Shown: positions 25,768-33,842 of the stretch, piece after piece
Layout of the letters: each line of letters opens with the position of its first letter
Position numbering within the stretch: the first letter of the stretch is position 1
DNA from: Planctomycetota bacterium
Lineage (GTDB): Bacteria; Planctomycetota; Phycisphaerae; Sedimentisphaerales; Anaerohalosphaeraceae
DNA length: 40,224 nt
Direction of reading: 5' to 3'
NCBI GenBank assembly: GCA_013349435.1
Contig: DUZQ01000019.1
Location: 1-40,224 of the forward strand
Notes under the pieces: model-generated
Told to the model about the DNA's origin: nothing
What the model saw: only the letters and a program-made list of their open reading frames with translations
Databases searched by the model: none
Program-made: the position numbers and the translations under genes

Positions 25768-26919
25768 TCAGTCTGTAATTCCGATTTCTTTATCTGTAAG
25801 ATAACAGGCCGGCTCGTTTTGCCAGTTCTCTATGCTGCTGTCCGAACCGAGAAACCTGAAGTTGCCTTTGCAAAGGTCGAACCATTTGCACTTTGCGCAA
25901 CGCAAGTCCCGGTATTCGTTTTTGTTGCGCAGTATATGTAAAACGGAATCGTCCGAATTATTCCAGATTTCACCAAAGTTTTTCTCCGTAATATTTCCAA
26001 GCGAATAATTACGCCAGAACTGGTCGGGATAGACCCTGCCGTCCCAGCTTACCGCGGCGATGTTCTGTCCGATTCGGTTGCCACCGTTTACGAGCAGCAG
26101 ATTGACCGCCTCAGCCGCCAGCGGGCTGTTCTCCTGCTGAAGTCTGGTAACGATATAAGGCCCGTCAGCGTGGTTGCCGACCGTGAGGACCTCATCAACG
26201 AGGTCGTCACTGACAAACCGGTCGGTCTTTTCGGTTATCGTATCGACGGCGCGACGGGTCTGCTTTGGCTCAAGGGCCTGGTCGGGGATATCTTTTGCCC
26301 GGCCCATTCGTATCAGGTGATAAAAACAGATTCTGCGAACGCCGGCCTTTTCAGCGATATCAAATACCGTCTCTATCTGGTCGGCGTTATATTTTGTGAT
26401 TGTAAATCTCAGTCCCGTTCTTAAACCCGCCTTTCGACAGTTATTGAATCCCTGCATAGTTGCCTGGTAACTTCCGTCAACGGCACGAAACTTGTCGTGA
26501 AAGGCCTCGGGCCCGTCAATCGATATTCCTACATAACTTACGCCGGCCTCTTTGAGCTTTTCTGCCGCCTGGCCGTCTATTAAAGTGCCGTTGGTCGAAA
26601 TAACCGCCTTTATATTCGACTTGCCGGCGTGAGCGATAAGTTCGAAAAGGTCCCCGCGCATCAGTGGTTCTCCTCCGCTGAACAGGACGACCGGACAGCC
26701 GAAATCGGCGATTTGCGAAATAAGGTCTTTGGCCTGAGCGGTTGACAATTCATCGGCGGATTTGGCTGCCTCGGAAGCACTGTAACAGTGCAGGCATTTT
26801 AGATTACAGCGGAAGGTGCAGTTATACACAACTATAGGCCGATTGGTTTTGCTACTTGCATATCGCAACGAATCCGATTGACCGGCCAGGCCGCGATACA
26901 TTTTTGATACATTTATCAT
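25768..26919 (-). CDS. ahbC: 12,18-didecarboxysiroheme deacetylase AhbC
   Basis: This 383-residue radical SAM enzyme removes the two remaining acetate side chains of 12,18-didecarboxysiroheme to give iron-coproporphyrin III. After the family start 'SDSLRYASSKTNRPIVVYN', the SAM cluster is held by C38, C42 and C45 in 'CTFRCNLKCLHCYS'. An auxiliary cluster is suggested by C341, C344, C350 and C372 in 'CAKCKWFDLCKGNFR' and 'EPACYLTDKEIG'. NirJ of heme d1 synthesis is the close relative. The neighbouring ahbD and AhbAB and the lack of nirS-type genes favour AhbC. It overlaps cobA/hemD by 4 bp (ATGA), with GGAGAA upstream. Confidence 0.9.
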   Translation of the reverse strand: MINVSKMYRGLAGQSDSLRYASSKTNRPIVVYNCTFRCNLKCLHCYSASEAAKSADELSTAQAKDLISQIADFGCPVVLFSGGEPLMRGDLFELIAHAGKSNIKAVISTNGTLIDGQAAEKLKEAGVSYVGISIDGPEAFHDKFRAVDGSYQATMQGFNNCRKAGLRTGLRFTITKYNADQIETVFDIAEKAGVRRICFYHLIRMGRAKDIPDQALEPKQTRRAVDTITEKTDRFVSDDLVDEVLTVGNHADGPYIVTRLQQENSPLAAEAVNLLLVNGGNRIGQNIAAVSWDGRVYPDQFWRNYSLGNITEKNFGEIWNNSDDSVLHILRNKNEYRDLRCAKCKWFDLCKGNFRFLGSDSSIENWQNEPACYLTDKEIGITD

Positions 26920-28430
26920 TTCGATTCTCCGATTAGTGCGGCCAGCAGGCCGTCGATTGTATGAATATCGGCTTGTGTGTTTACCTTTACGTTGAGCTTT
27001 TTAAGTTCTTCGGTCGCAACCGGACCTATGGAAGCGACCTTTACTCCGTGCGTACTTATAAATTCCGGCGTGATATAGTCGAAAAACGCCTTGACAGTTG
27101 AGGTGCTGGTGAAGGTCAGCCAGCCGATTTTGCCTTCCTTGATTTGCTCAATTAGTCTTTTCGGCTCGTTTTGGCTTGGTTCGACCGTATAAACGCCGAC
27201 ATCCTCGACTATGGCGCCGGACTTTGTAAGGGAGTCGGCAAGTTTTTTAGGCGCTGCCGCCGAGCGAAGCAGAACGATTTTCCTGTTCTCGACGCTTGTA
27301 TGCCGGGTCAACTGCTCTGCAAGCTGGTCGCTTGTATAAACTGTGGGAACAAAATCCGCCTTTATCCCGAATTGTGCTAAACAAGCGGTGGTTTCGGCGC
27401 CTATGCAGGCAACCTTAGCCTGTGCAAACGAACGCGCGTCTTTGCCCATCTTATCAAGCGTCTGGAATGTTGTCCTGATGCCGTTTGCACTGGTAAATAT
27501 TATCCAGTCAAAACATCCCAGGTTCGCCAGTACAGCTTGTACTTTCTCATCGGCGGTAAGGTCGCGTATTTCAATCGAGTCAAATTGTATCGGATTGCCG
27601 CCTTGAGCTAATATCTTCTCTGCAAAGAGTGCATTACCTCGCCCGTCGCGCGTAATTACGATATTTTGGCCGAAAAGCGGTTTGCTCATAAACCAGTCGA
27701 ATCGTGTGTCTCTTTGGGCGGCCTGTCCGATTATAATTATCGCCGGTGCCCTGACCTGCCGCCGTTCGCATTCTGCGGCGATTTTATCAAGTGAAGATTG
27801 GACAAAACGCTGCGCAGGTAAAGTTGCGTTTTCAACTACAGCGGCGGGTGTGTCGGGGGATTTGCCATACTCTATGAGTCTTGCTGTTACTTCGGCAAGA
27901 TTTCCAACTCCCATATATAATACGATTGAGCCGGTAAATTTTGCCAACAAATCAAAATCTATATTGCTTTGTTCCTTCCCGGGCGCTTCATGACCAGTAA
28001 CAAAAATGACCTGCGAACTGTGATCTCTGTCGGTCAGAAATATGCCGCAGTACGCCGCGGCGGCAAGGCCTGCGGTTATGCCGGGGATTATTTCAAAAGC
28101 GATTCCGGCGTCTGCGCATTCTTTGGCTTCTTCGGGAGCTCTTCCGAACATACCCGGGTCGCCGCCTTTGAGTCGCACAACGGTCTTTCCCTGTCGGGCC
28201 TTTTCGATAATGAGTTGGTTAACTGTTTGTTGAATAACCGGTTTAGGTCCGGTGCGTTTGCGAACGGAAATCAGCTCTGTGGCGGACGGCGCATATCTTA
28301 GCAGCACCGGATTGACCAGGCCGTCGTATATCACGCAATCGGCTTTTTTAATTAACTCGACCGCGCGAAGCGTTATAAGTCGGCTGTCGCCGGGTCCCGC
28401 ACCAATAAGATATACCTTACCATACTTCAT
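26916..28430 (-). CDS. Uroporphyrinogen III methyltransferase / synthase fusion
   Basis: This 504-residue bifunctional enzyme has an N-terminal SUMT (CobA-type) methyltransferase, with 'KVYLIGAGPGDSRLITLRA', 'VVRLKGGDPGMFGRAPEEA' and 'PGITAGLAAAAYCGIFLT', to about residue 245. A HemD uroporphyrinogen III synthase follows ('IVITRDGRGNALFAEKI', 'IFTSANGIRTTFQTLD', 'LTFTSTSTVKAFFDYI'). It closes hydroxymethylbilane to uroporphyrinogen III and methylates it at C2 and C7 to precorrin-2, committing flux to siroheme. It overlaps hemC and ahbC by 4 bp each. No NAD-dependent dehydrogenase/ferrochelatase domain (CysG N-terminal type) is attached. Confidence 0.93.
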   Translation of the reverse strand: MKYGKVYLIGAGPGDSRLITLRAVELIKKADCVIYDGLVNPVLLRYAPSATELISVRKRTGPKPVIQQTVNQLIIEKARQGKTVVRLKGGDPGMFGRAPEEAKECADAGIAFEIIPGITAGLAAAAYCGIFLTDRDHSSQVIFVTGHEAPGKEQSNIDFDLLAKFTGSIVLYMGVGNLAEVTARLIEYGKSPDTPAAVVENATLPAQRFVQSSLDKIAAECERRQVRAPAIIIIGQAAQRDTRFDWFMSKPLFGQNIVITRDGRGNALFAEKILAQGGNPIQFDSIEIRDLTADEKVQAVLANLGCFDWIIFTSANGIRTTFQTLDKMGKDARSFAQAKVACIGAETTACLAQFGIKADFVPTVYTSDQLAEQLTRHTSVENRKIVLLRSAAAPKKLADSLTKSGAIVEDVGVYTVEPSQNEPKRLIEQIKEGKIGWLTFTSTSTVKAFFDYITPEFISTHGVKVASIGPVATEELKKLNVKVNTQADIHTIDGLLAALIGESK

Positions 28431-29353
28431 TTAGGCTTCAAATTCTCCAAAAGCCGAGCCGCTCCATCCTTAACAAGCTCGTCGGCGATTCTGTCGGCCA
28501 GCAATTCCGATTCTGAGTTCGGGCCAGTAACTTTCCTGTGCAGGAAAACTTTTCCTTCAATATCCGAGACAAACGCTGTAATCATAATATCAGAACCTGT
28601 AATTTTTGCAAATACTCCCACCGGCGCATGACAGCCCGGGTGTAACGCGGCCAGCACCCGCCTTTCCGCCGATACTACAAGACGTGTAGGGGCGTGGTTG
28701 ATTGAAGAGGCAATCCTGTTTGTATCCGGGTCATCGGACCTTGTTTGTACTGCCAGGGCACCCTGAGCAGGTGCCGGGATAAACTCGAGCGGGTCGAAAG
28801 AAAAGGATATTACCTCAGCTAGGCCCAACCGTTCCAGCCCCGCCCTTGCGAGGATAACGGCATCAAGTTGACCGGACTGAACCTTTGAAAGGCGCGTCTG
28901 GACATTGCCGCGGATAGTAGTTGTCTGAAGGTCACCTCGCAGTTGCTTTATCTGGGCGATTCTACGAAAGCTCGATGTCCCGATCTTTGCCCCTTCAGGC
29001 ACCTCGTCGAGCGAACCAGCGGCCTTGTTTGATACAAAGCAATCCTGTGGAAAAAACCTTTCGCTAACCGCTGCAATCGTTAGCCCCTCGGGTTTCTCGG
29101 TCGGCATATCCTTAAAGCTGTGAACGGCAATATCGGCCTCGCCGGCAAGAAGGGCTTCTTCCACCTGCCTGGTAAAAAAGCCGAATCCGCTTAACTGCCA
29201 CAGTGCAACCTTTGTCTGTTTATCACCTTTGGTGGTTATCCGCTTGATTTCAAAATTGACATCCGGGTGCGTTTTTTTCAAGGCATCAATGACAATATTA
29301 GTCTGGGCAAGGGCGAGACGCGAACCGCGTGTAGCAACAACGAGGGTCTTCAT
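28427..29353 (-). CDS. hemC: Hydroxymethylbilane synthase (porphobilinogen deaminase)
   Basis: This 308-residue enzyme polymerises four porphobilinogens. Typical blocks are 'ATRGSRLALAQT', 'HSFKDMPTE', 'GTSSFRRIAQIKQLRGDL' and 'RGNVQTRLSKVQSGQLDA'. The dipyrromethane-carrying cysteine is C241 in 'LHPGCHAPVGV'. AGGAAGG lies 8 bases before the ATG. It is the first gene of the heme operon. Its upstream 475 bp are mostly repeats, with no promoter that I can place with confidence. Confidence 0.96.
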   Translation of the reverse strand: MKTLVVATRGSRLALAQTNIVIDALKKTHPDVNFEIKRITTKGDKQTKVALWQLSGFGFFTRQVEEALLAGEADIAVHSFKDMPTEKPEGLTIAAVSERFFPQDCFVSNKAAGSLDEVPEGAKIGTSSFRRIAQIKQLRGDLQTTTIRGNVQTRLSKVQSGQLDAVILARAGLERLGLAEVISFSFDPLEFIPAPAQGALAVQTRSDDPDTNRIASSINHAPTRLVVSAERRVLAALHPGCHAPVGVFAKITGSDIMITAFVSDIEGKVFLHRKVTGPNSESELLADRIADELVKDGAARLLENLKPK

Positions 29354-29464
29354 TAATTGTGCCTTCCTGGCCTAACTAAGTTGAGATAAGTCGAGTTCAC
29401 TTTTTAAGTTTATCCGAAAAGCAATTGTAAATCAACCTCCTTAACCCCGGCTCCTTCATTGTCA

Positions 29465-29484
29465 CCCCGGCCCCTGAGCCGGGG
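29465..29484. repeat. GTCACCCC-type hairpin repeat
   Basis: The bases CCCCGGCCCCTGAGCCGGGG form a near-perfect hairpin. The flanks (TTGTCAC on the left, TCCAGG on the right) resemble those of the CACCCCTGC repeat at 4422 and the CGCCCCTGCC repeat at 35800. This suggests a dispersed family of small palindromic repeats. Confidence 0.55.
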
Positions 29485-29665
29485 TCCAGGTAATTTCGAC
29501 CGGAGCCCCGACTTGTCGGGACGAAGCGGAGAAATCTGCTGAAACAGCCCGCGACCCATACTTCGAAGCTCGAAGAGCGAAGTAGGAAGCGGCTCATCAA
29601 TTTTGCCTGACATAGAACCACTGACAGGGGTCTTAAAATCAAGATTTTAACTGTTGAATAACATA

Positions 29666-29757
29666 CACTGCCAAGCTGTTGCTTGACAGTGGCACCCCAA
29701 TAAGTACAGTCAGACCATATATAAATGGGTGCCACGGTCAAACTTGTTTGGCCGTGC
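29666..29757. repeat. Two adjacent palindromic repeats, copies B and C
   Basis: Copy B (29666-29698) pairs CACTGCCAAGC with GCTTGACAGTG around TGTT. It is an inverted relative of copy A at 15674-15705. Copy C (29727-29757) pairs CACGGTCAAA with TTTGGCCGTG, preceded by GGGTGC in the orientation of copy A. The B and C copies thus face each other around 28 bases. Confidence 0.6.
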
Positions 29758-29828
29758 ATAAAACACCCAGTTGCAAGGCCCTTGTTTTTCCTGTTGCTAT
29801 CAGTTAAAATGAATTCAAAGGGCAAAAT

Positions 29829-31439
29829 ATGACAGACCAGAATAATACAAAAAAGCCGGCACGCGTAAAACGCATGTTTAGATGGGTTTTTCTCGCAGTT
29901 AAGTGGCTATTTGTGGTTTTGCTTGTGCTCGGGCTGAGTGCAGGTCTTTATTTTCAGGCACCCTGGAAGGTTCTGACTCTAATCGCGATTATCCTTGCCT
30001 CCCTTACTGTAATACCCAAGCGGGCAAGAAAATGGATTTGGCTAACGTTCGGAATAATCATCATCGCGCTTATTGTCTGGGTCTTTCTGCCCGAAGAGGA
30101 TGGCGACTGGCGGCCGTACACATTCGATGAAGAATTAGCCGCCATCGAAGCCAAACGTGCCATACCGGAAGAAGAAAACGCAGCGACTATTTATAATAAA
30201 CTTATCAAAATATTTGACGTCAATGACTTCAAACCTGATTTTATGGGCGATGACCTTGATTGTATAACGAGGTCCGGACCCTGGAAGAGTGACGAATGTC
30301 CACAATTAGCACTGTGGATAACTGAAAAAAACAAGACCATAGAGACCCTATTAGAAGCTTCTGAAAAAGACCAGTGCCGTTTCCCAATATATGCTGATCT
30401 CATAAATTTAGAGAAGACATTTGAATACAACATCCCTGTGAAATATTGGTCCAGATTGCTTGTTAGGGCGGCGAACTATGATCTTGGTAATGGACAAATT
30501 GACCGATCACTTAGAAAGCAACTTGCTGTACTACAAATTGCAAGCCACATGTATCAGCAAATGACGATGATGGATTTTCTTATTGCTCTTGCTGTAGAAG
30601 GTATCGCAATCGGACAGATAAACGAATCTGTTATAAACTGTGAGTTAGTAGAACAGAATCTTTCGTCCATTGACAAAGCTATAGAAGAAATTGATTTCAA
30701 CTGGTCTGCAGATTTGCCAAGAATCCTTGATTATCAGAAGCTCTTCGCAAAGAATTTTTTCGGTATGTACTATCAGGTTAATTCTGAAGGAAAAATAAGA
30801 TTTTTAAGAAACTCGTCACATATTTACCTTAAAAGAGTACAACAGCCTGTAACATATTGGCGAAAGCGCTTGGACAGAGCATGGGTAATATACTATTGGT
30901 TCGTCTTACCAACAAAACCAAAAACAACAGGTACAATTTTAGAGAATGAATTTTCAGACTATTATGAGATGTCCAACTTTGAATATCAATGGCCGACTGA
31001 GTCACCCTCATTTGAAGATTTAATGTTAAAAATACCATCCTACCTTACTTGGCTGTTTTGGAAACAATGCGGGCCACAAAAAGCTATGTATCACATACTT
31101 TATGAGCGTTGGCTTGAAACACTCGCAAGACGCCATGCTGCCAGAATTATTGTCGCATTAAGGCACTATAAAAACGTGCATGGCCGGTGGCCTCAGAGCC
31201 TGGCAGATGTCAAATCTTTAGCCCCTTCGGAATTGTTTGTCGATCCAATCAATAATGGCTCGTTCGTTTACAGATTCACTGATGATGGTTTCACTATTTA
31301 CAGCAAGGGCAAAAACAACATTGATGAGAATGGCGAAAGTCGTAAGAAGAAGCCGGATGGCTCAAGAACGGATGACATTCTCATCTGGCCGCCGAAAAGC
31401 CGCAAAGCAAAGCGAGAAGCCGCAACACAATCCGATTGA
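29829..31439 (+). CDS. Unknown membrane-anchored protein, 536 aa
   Basis: I do not recognise a named family. Residues about 15-85 hold three closely spaced hydrophobic helices ('WLFVVLLVLGLSAGLYF', 'LTLIAIILASLTVI', 'IIIIALIVWVF'). A large soluble domain follows. The C-terminus has 'HAARIIVALRHYKNVHGRWP', 'SLADVKSLAPSELFVDPI', 'FVYRFTDDGFTIYSKGKNN', a pattern also seen in the globular part of pseudopilin-like and related planctomycete membrane proteins. AAAGGGC lies upstream of the ATG. The middle of the gene (about 30300-31100) is visibly richer in A and T than its ends. It is convergent with the TMTC-like gene, 21 bp apart. Confidence 0.8.
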   Translation: MTDQNNTKKPARVKRMFRWVFLAVKWLFVVLLVLGLSAGLYFQAPWKVLTLIAIILASLTVIPKRARKWIWLTFGIIIIALIVWVFLPEEDGDWRPYTFDEELAAIEAKRAIPEEENAATIYNKLIKIFDVNDFKPDFMGDDLDCITRSGPWKSDECPQLALWITEKNKTIETLLEASEKDQCRFPIYADLINLEKTFEYNIPVKYWSRLLVRAANYDLGNGQIDRSLRKQLAVLQIASHMYQQMTMMDFLIALAVEGIAIGQINESVINCELVEQNLSSIDKAIEEIDFNWSADLPRILDYQKLFAKNFFGMYYQVNSEGKIRFLRNSSHIYLKRVQQPVTYWRKRLDRAWVIYYWFVLPTKPKTTGTILENEFSDYYEMSNFEYQWPTESPSFEDLMLKIPSYLTWLFWKQCGPQKAMYHILYERWLETLARRHAARIIVALRHYKNVHGRWPQSLADVKSLAPSELFVDPINNGSFVYRFTDDGFTIYSKGKNNIDENGESRKKKPDGSRTDDILIWPPKSRKAKREAATQSD

Positions 31440-31460
31440 TGGTCTTGTCAATTACCGCTT

Positions 31461-33254
31461 TTAGTTTTTTTGATTTGATTGGCGCTGTATTTTCAGGAGT
31501 TCTTCAAGGCCCTTGCGCACGGCAGGGTGGTTCGGATTTACCTTGGCAGCGGCTTGGAAATGCTTGAGGGCCTTGTCGATTTTGCCGCGGGCCGCCATTA
31601 TCATCCCCAAGTTGCAGTGGACCTGCCAGGCGTTTTTATCAAACTCAAGGGCCTTGTAGTACTGCCGGATGGCTTCATCAATTCGGCCGGCGGCTTTGAG
31701 GGCGTTTGCGTAGTTATTGTGCAAAAGGCAATTTCCGCGGCCCTTTTGTAAGAACGCCTCACAATAGAAAATTGCCTCCTGGCCTCTTCCCTCGCCAAGG
31801 AGTCCTGCTGCAAGGTTGACAACAGCGTCGATATACATCGGAAATACTTTGACCGCAGCCTCGAAGTGTTTCAGGGCTTCGGCCGTCTTGCCCTGTTCTC
31901 TCAGAACGACTCCGAGATTGTTGTGGGCCACATGATTGTCGGCGGTAACTTTTAGCGCATGCTCGTAAAGGGCGACATTATTCCGCCAGTAGCCGGCCTG
32001 AATCTGTGTGCACACACCGAGAGCTGCGAGTATGACCGTAGCTAAAACCGACACCGCAATTTTTCGGTAAACTCTATCTTTGACAAAATCGGCTGCTGTC
32101 CAGGCTATAACAATGAATATACCGATTAGCGGCACGTAAGTATATCGGTCCGCATAGCTCTGGACGCCCACCTGGACAAGACCTATCACCGGAACTAATG
32201 TGCCCAGATACCACAGCCACCCCACTATGGTATAACCTTTTCTGTAACTTTGAATCATCAAGGTCGTTACCATAAGCAGTAAAAGGCCGGCTCCTGCCAC
32301 CTGTAACGCGGGCCAGGTCTTTGCATGCGGATAAAATGCCGCCAAACGCACGGGCCAAACCATCTTGTAAAGATAAACCACGTACGAAATCATCGCATTG
32401 CTTAACCTGCTGTGAATGCTCAGCACGCGGGCAGGAACTTCCACACCCCGTTGAACCCACAATGTTACAATGCACGAGGCTGCCGACATGATAAACAGCG
32501 GTACCTTTTCCAGAATGAGTATTAAAGAAGTCTGCTCTTTGTGTTTGTCTTTTTTAGCTCGACCTTTTCGGCCGCTTGCGCGGCTCGGCTTCTGCAAGCG
32601 CTTGTGCGGCATGGAAAAGGGCAATCTGCCCAACGGCCAGTAATCCAAAAGCAGCAAAACGAAGGGAAGCGTAACCAACATAGGCTTTGACATCAGGCCA
32701 AAGGCAAACAATATCAAAACAATCGCATATCTTGATATTGTCGGACGCCGGGCATATCGCGCGTAGGCCAACATTGTCATCAGCCAGAAGAATGTACTTA
32801 AAACGTCCTTTCTTTCGGTTACCCAAGCAACTGATTCTACGTGTAGCGGGTGCAGGGCAAATAAGGCGCTTGCAAAAGCGGCAGGCCAAAGTAAGCCGGT
32901 TGTACGTATCAGGAAATAAAACAGCAGCAGCGCATTTGCAACGTGAAGAAGAAGGTTAGTTGTATGGCACATCCCGGCCCAATCGTCGGAAATCTCACAA
33001 TCCAGCATAAGCGACAGCCAGGTCAGCGGAAACCAGTTGCTGGCATGCCTGGTAGTAAAGGCCCATTTGGCACCTTCAATTGTCAGGCCCTTTTGAACAA
33101 TCGGGTTTTCCGTAACATATTTGGGGTCGTCGAAATTGACTAACTCGTGGCCGCGAACCTGCCAGTAAACCCCAAGCGTCGCAGCGGCTATTACACCGGC
33201 AACGATAATCTGCAGCCACCGTGGTTTTTGAGATGCCAAAACAGAAAAATTCAT
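31461..33254 (-). CDS. TMTC-like polytopic membrane protein with C-terminal TPRs
   Basis: This 597-residue protein resembles the GT-C-like TPR membrane proteins common in Planctomycetota and related bacteria. Motifs in order are 'NFDDPKYVTENP' in the first outside loop, 'ALHPLHVESVAWVTERKDVLS', 'LMSKPMLVTLPFVLLLLDYW' and 'YADRYTYVPLIGI', among about eleven helices to residue 415. Four TPR units follow (from 'HVAHNNLGVVLREQGKTAEA' on). Related eukaryotic TMTC proteins are O-mannosyltransferases; the bacterial role is inferred. A basic loop (about 215-245, 'SRASGRKGRAKKDKHKE') is encoded by DNA that matches a repeat at 39702-39759. The ATG at 33254 fits family starts. Confidence 0.85.
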   Translation of the reverse strand: MNFSVLASQKPRWLQIIVAGVIAAATLGVYWQVRGHELVNFDDPKYVTENPIVQKGLTIEGAKWAFTTRHASNWFPLTWLSLMLDCEISDDWAGMCHTTNLLLHVANALLLFYFLIRTTGLLWPAAFASALFALHPLHVESVAWVTERKDVLSTFFWLMTMLAYARYARRPTISRYAIVLILFAFGLMSKPMLVTLPFVLLLLDYWPLGRLPFSMPHKRLQKPSRASGRKGRAKKDKHKEQTSLILILEKVPLFIMSAASCIVTLWVQRGVEVPARVLSIHSRLSNAMISYVVYLYKMVWPVRLAAFYPHAKTWPALQVAGAGLLLLMVTTLMIQSYRKGYTIVGWLWYLGTLVPVIGLVQVGVQSYADRYTYVPLIGIFIVIAWTAADFVKDRVYRKIAVSVLATVILAALGVCTQIQAGYWRNNVALYEHALKVTADNHVAHNNLGVVLREQGKTAEALKHFEAAVKVFPMYIDAVVNLAAGLLGEGRGQEAIFYCEAFLQKGRGNCLLHNNYANALKAAGRIDEAIRQYYKALEFDKNAWQVHCNLGMIMAARGKIDKALKHFQAAAKVNPNHPAVRKGLEELLKIQRQSNQKN

Positions 33255-33373
33255 TTATACAGTTCCGGACGCCAAGTCTTATCCGGATTATTATACTCAT
33301 ACGGCCTGTAACATCAATAAATCAGGGGACGTTGCGCTTTGAAAAACTCAATATAAAATATAAAATGTAAAAT

Positions 33374-33418
33374 ATAAAATAAAAAGCCCCATCCGCCTAA
33401 TAACGGACAGGGCTTTCG
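33374..33418 (-). terminator. Intrinsic terminator with no assigned gene
   Basis: On the minus strand the hairpin pairs AAAGCCC with GGGCTTT, and inside it TCCG with CGGA, separated by a two-base mismatch and closed by an eight-base loop. It is followed by TTTATTTTATATTTTA. The plus strand has no T-tract after the stem, so the direction is leftward. It lies upstream of the TMTC-like gene and downstream of any transcript starting at 33440-33840. Confidence 0.8.
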
Positions 33419-33439
33419 TGCCTCCTTTTATGCCCCGGC

Positions 33440-33664
33440 TCATTGTCGCCAGGCTGCTTTTCGGACCATCAGCGGCGGCATTTGCTGTGGGCTGACATTG
33501 CTCATATTGCGCCTCACACAACTGCCGCTGCTCGGATACCACTTAACGTTATATTCTTTTACATTCCAGCGGTGCTCGTATTTTGTTCGTTTTATGAGCC
33601 GGCCTAACAAGTTCATCCTTTGCATCCGCTTAATAGAAGACTTTTTTTGTAAGGCATTCATCAC
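33440..33664 (-). CDS. Candidate small basic protein (58-74 aa), uncertain
   Basis: This is a short frame ending 22 bp before the orphan terminator. It reads 'MNLLGRLIKRTKYEHRWNVK' from an inner ATG (about 33616), with 'AAAGG' just before, or begins at an outer ATG at 33664. It is rich in arginine, lysine and tryptophan and has no known motif. No strong ribosome binding site or composition bias supports it. It is listed because the terminator needs a transcript upstream. A non-coding RNA is an equally good explanation. Confidence 0.3.
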   Translation of the reverse strand: MMNALQKKSSIKRMQRMNLLGRLIKRTKYEHRWNVKEYNVKWYPSSGSCVRRNMSNVSPQQMPPLMVRKAAWRQ

Positions 33665-33842
33665 TCATTTTCTTATCGACCCGTTCGCAACGCTACTTAA
33701 CCGGCACCGGGCGGGTGAATTTGAAGTTCGCCAGGTTGCTTATTATCAGTCCCTTTGGTGAGAGTTTTTCCAAATTATTCTTTCATTTCGCTCTTAGTGC
33801 CTTTACAATATGCCAAATTGTTTACATATAGAGAGGTAGCCA

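Larger units (their letters stand above)
29354..29828. other. Repeat-rich divergent intergenic region upstream of hemC
   Basis: No gene is supported. On the plus strand it holds a CCCCGGCCCCTGAGCCGGGG hairpin (29465-29484) within a GTCACCCC repeat, then the paired motif CCCCGACTTGTCGGG (about 29506-29520), and finally two GGGTGCCAC-type palindromes (29666-29698 and 29727-29757). A reading frame that spans these repeats on the minus strand has only repeat-derived sequence. The heme operon promoter and that of the 536-aa gene must lie here, but neither is obvious. Confidence 0.5.
33255..33842. other. Divergent intergenic region with an orphan minus-strand terminator
   Basis: The stretch lies between the TMTC-like gene (minus) and the 239-aa gene (plus). 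It carries a strong minus-strand terminator at 33374-33418, 120 bp before the TMTC-like start, so something upstream of it must be transcribed leftward. The only candidates are a small basic reading frame (33440-33664) or a non-coding RNA. See the separate entries. Confidence 0.6.

Noticed and set aside
25768-26919. NirJ (heme d1 synthesis) instead of AhbC
   Set aside because: The proteins are related, but the neighbourhood has AhbD and AhbA-AhbB and lacks nirS, nirE-only or other d1 genes, so AhbC is the better reading.
29397-29825. 142-aa minus-strand frame between hemC and the unknown membrane protein gene
   Set aside because: It is made of the palindromic repeats in this spacer, has no family motif and no ribosome binding site.
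29354-29828. CRISPR array in the repeat-rich spacer
   Set aside because: The repeats are few, palindromic, differ from each other and are not evenly spaced, and no cas gene is present.
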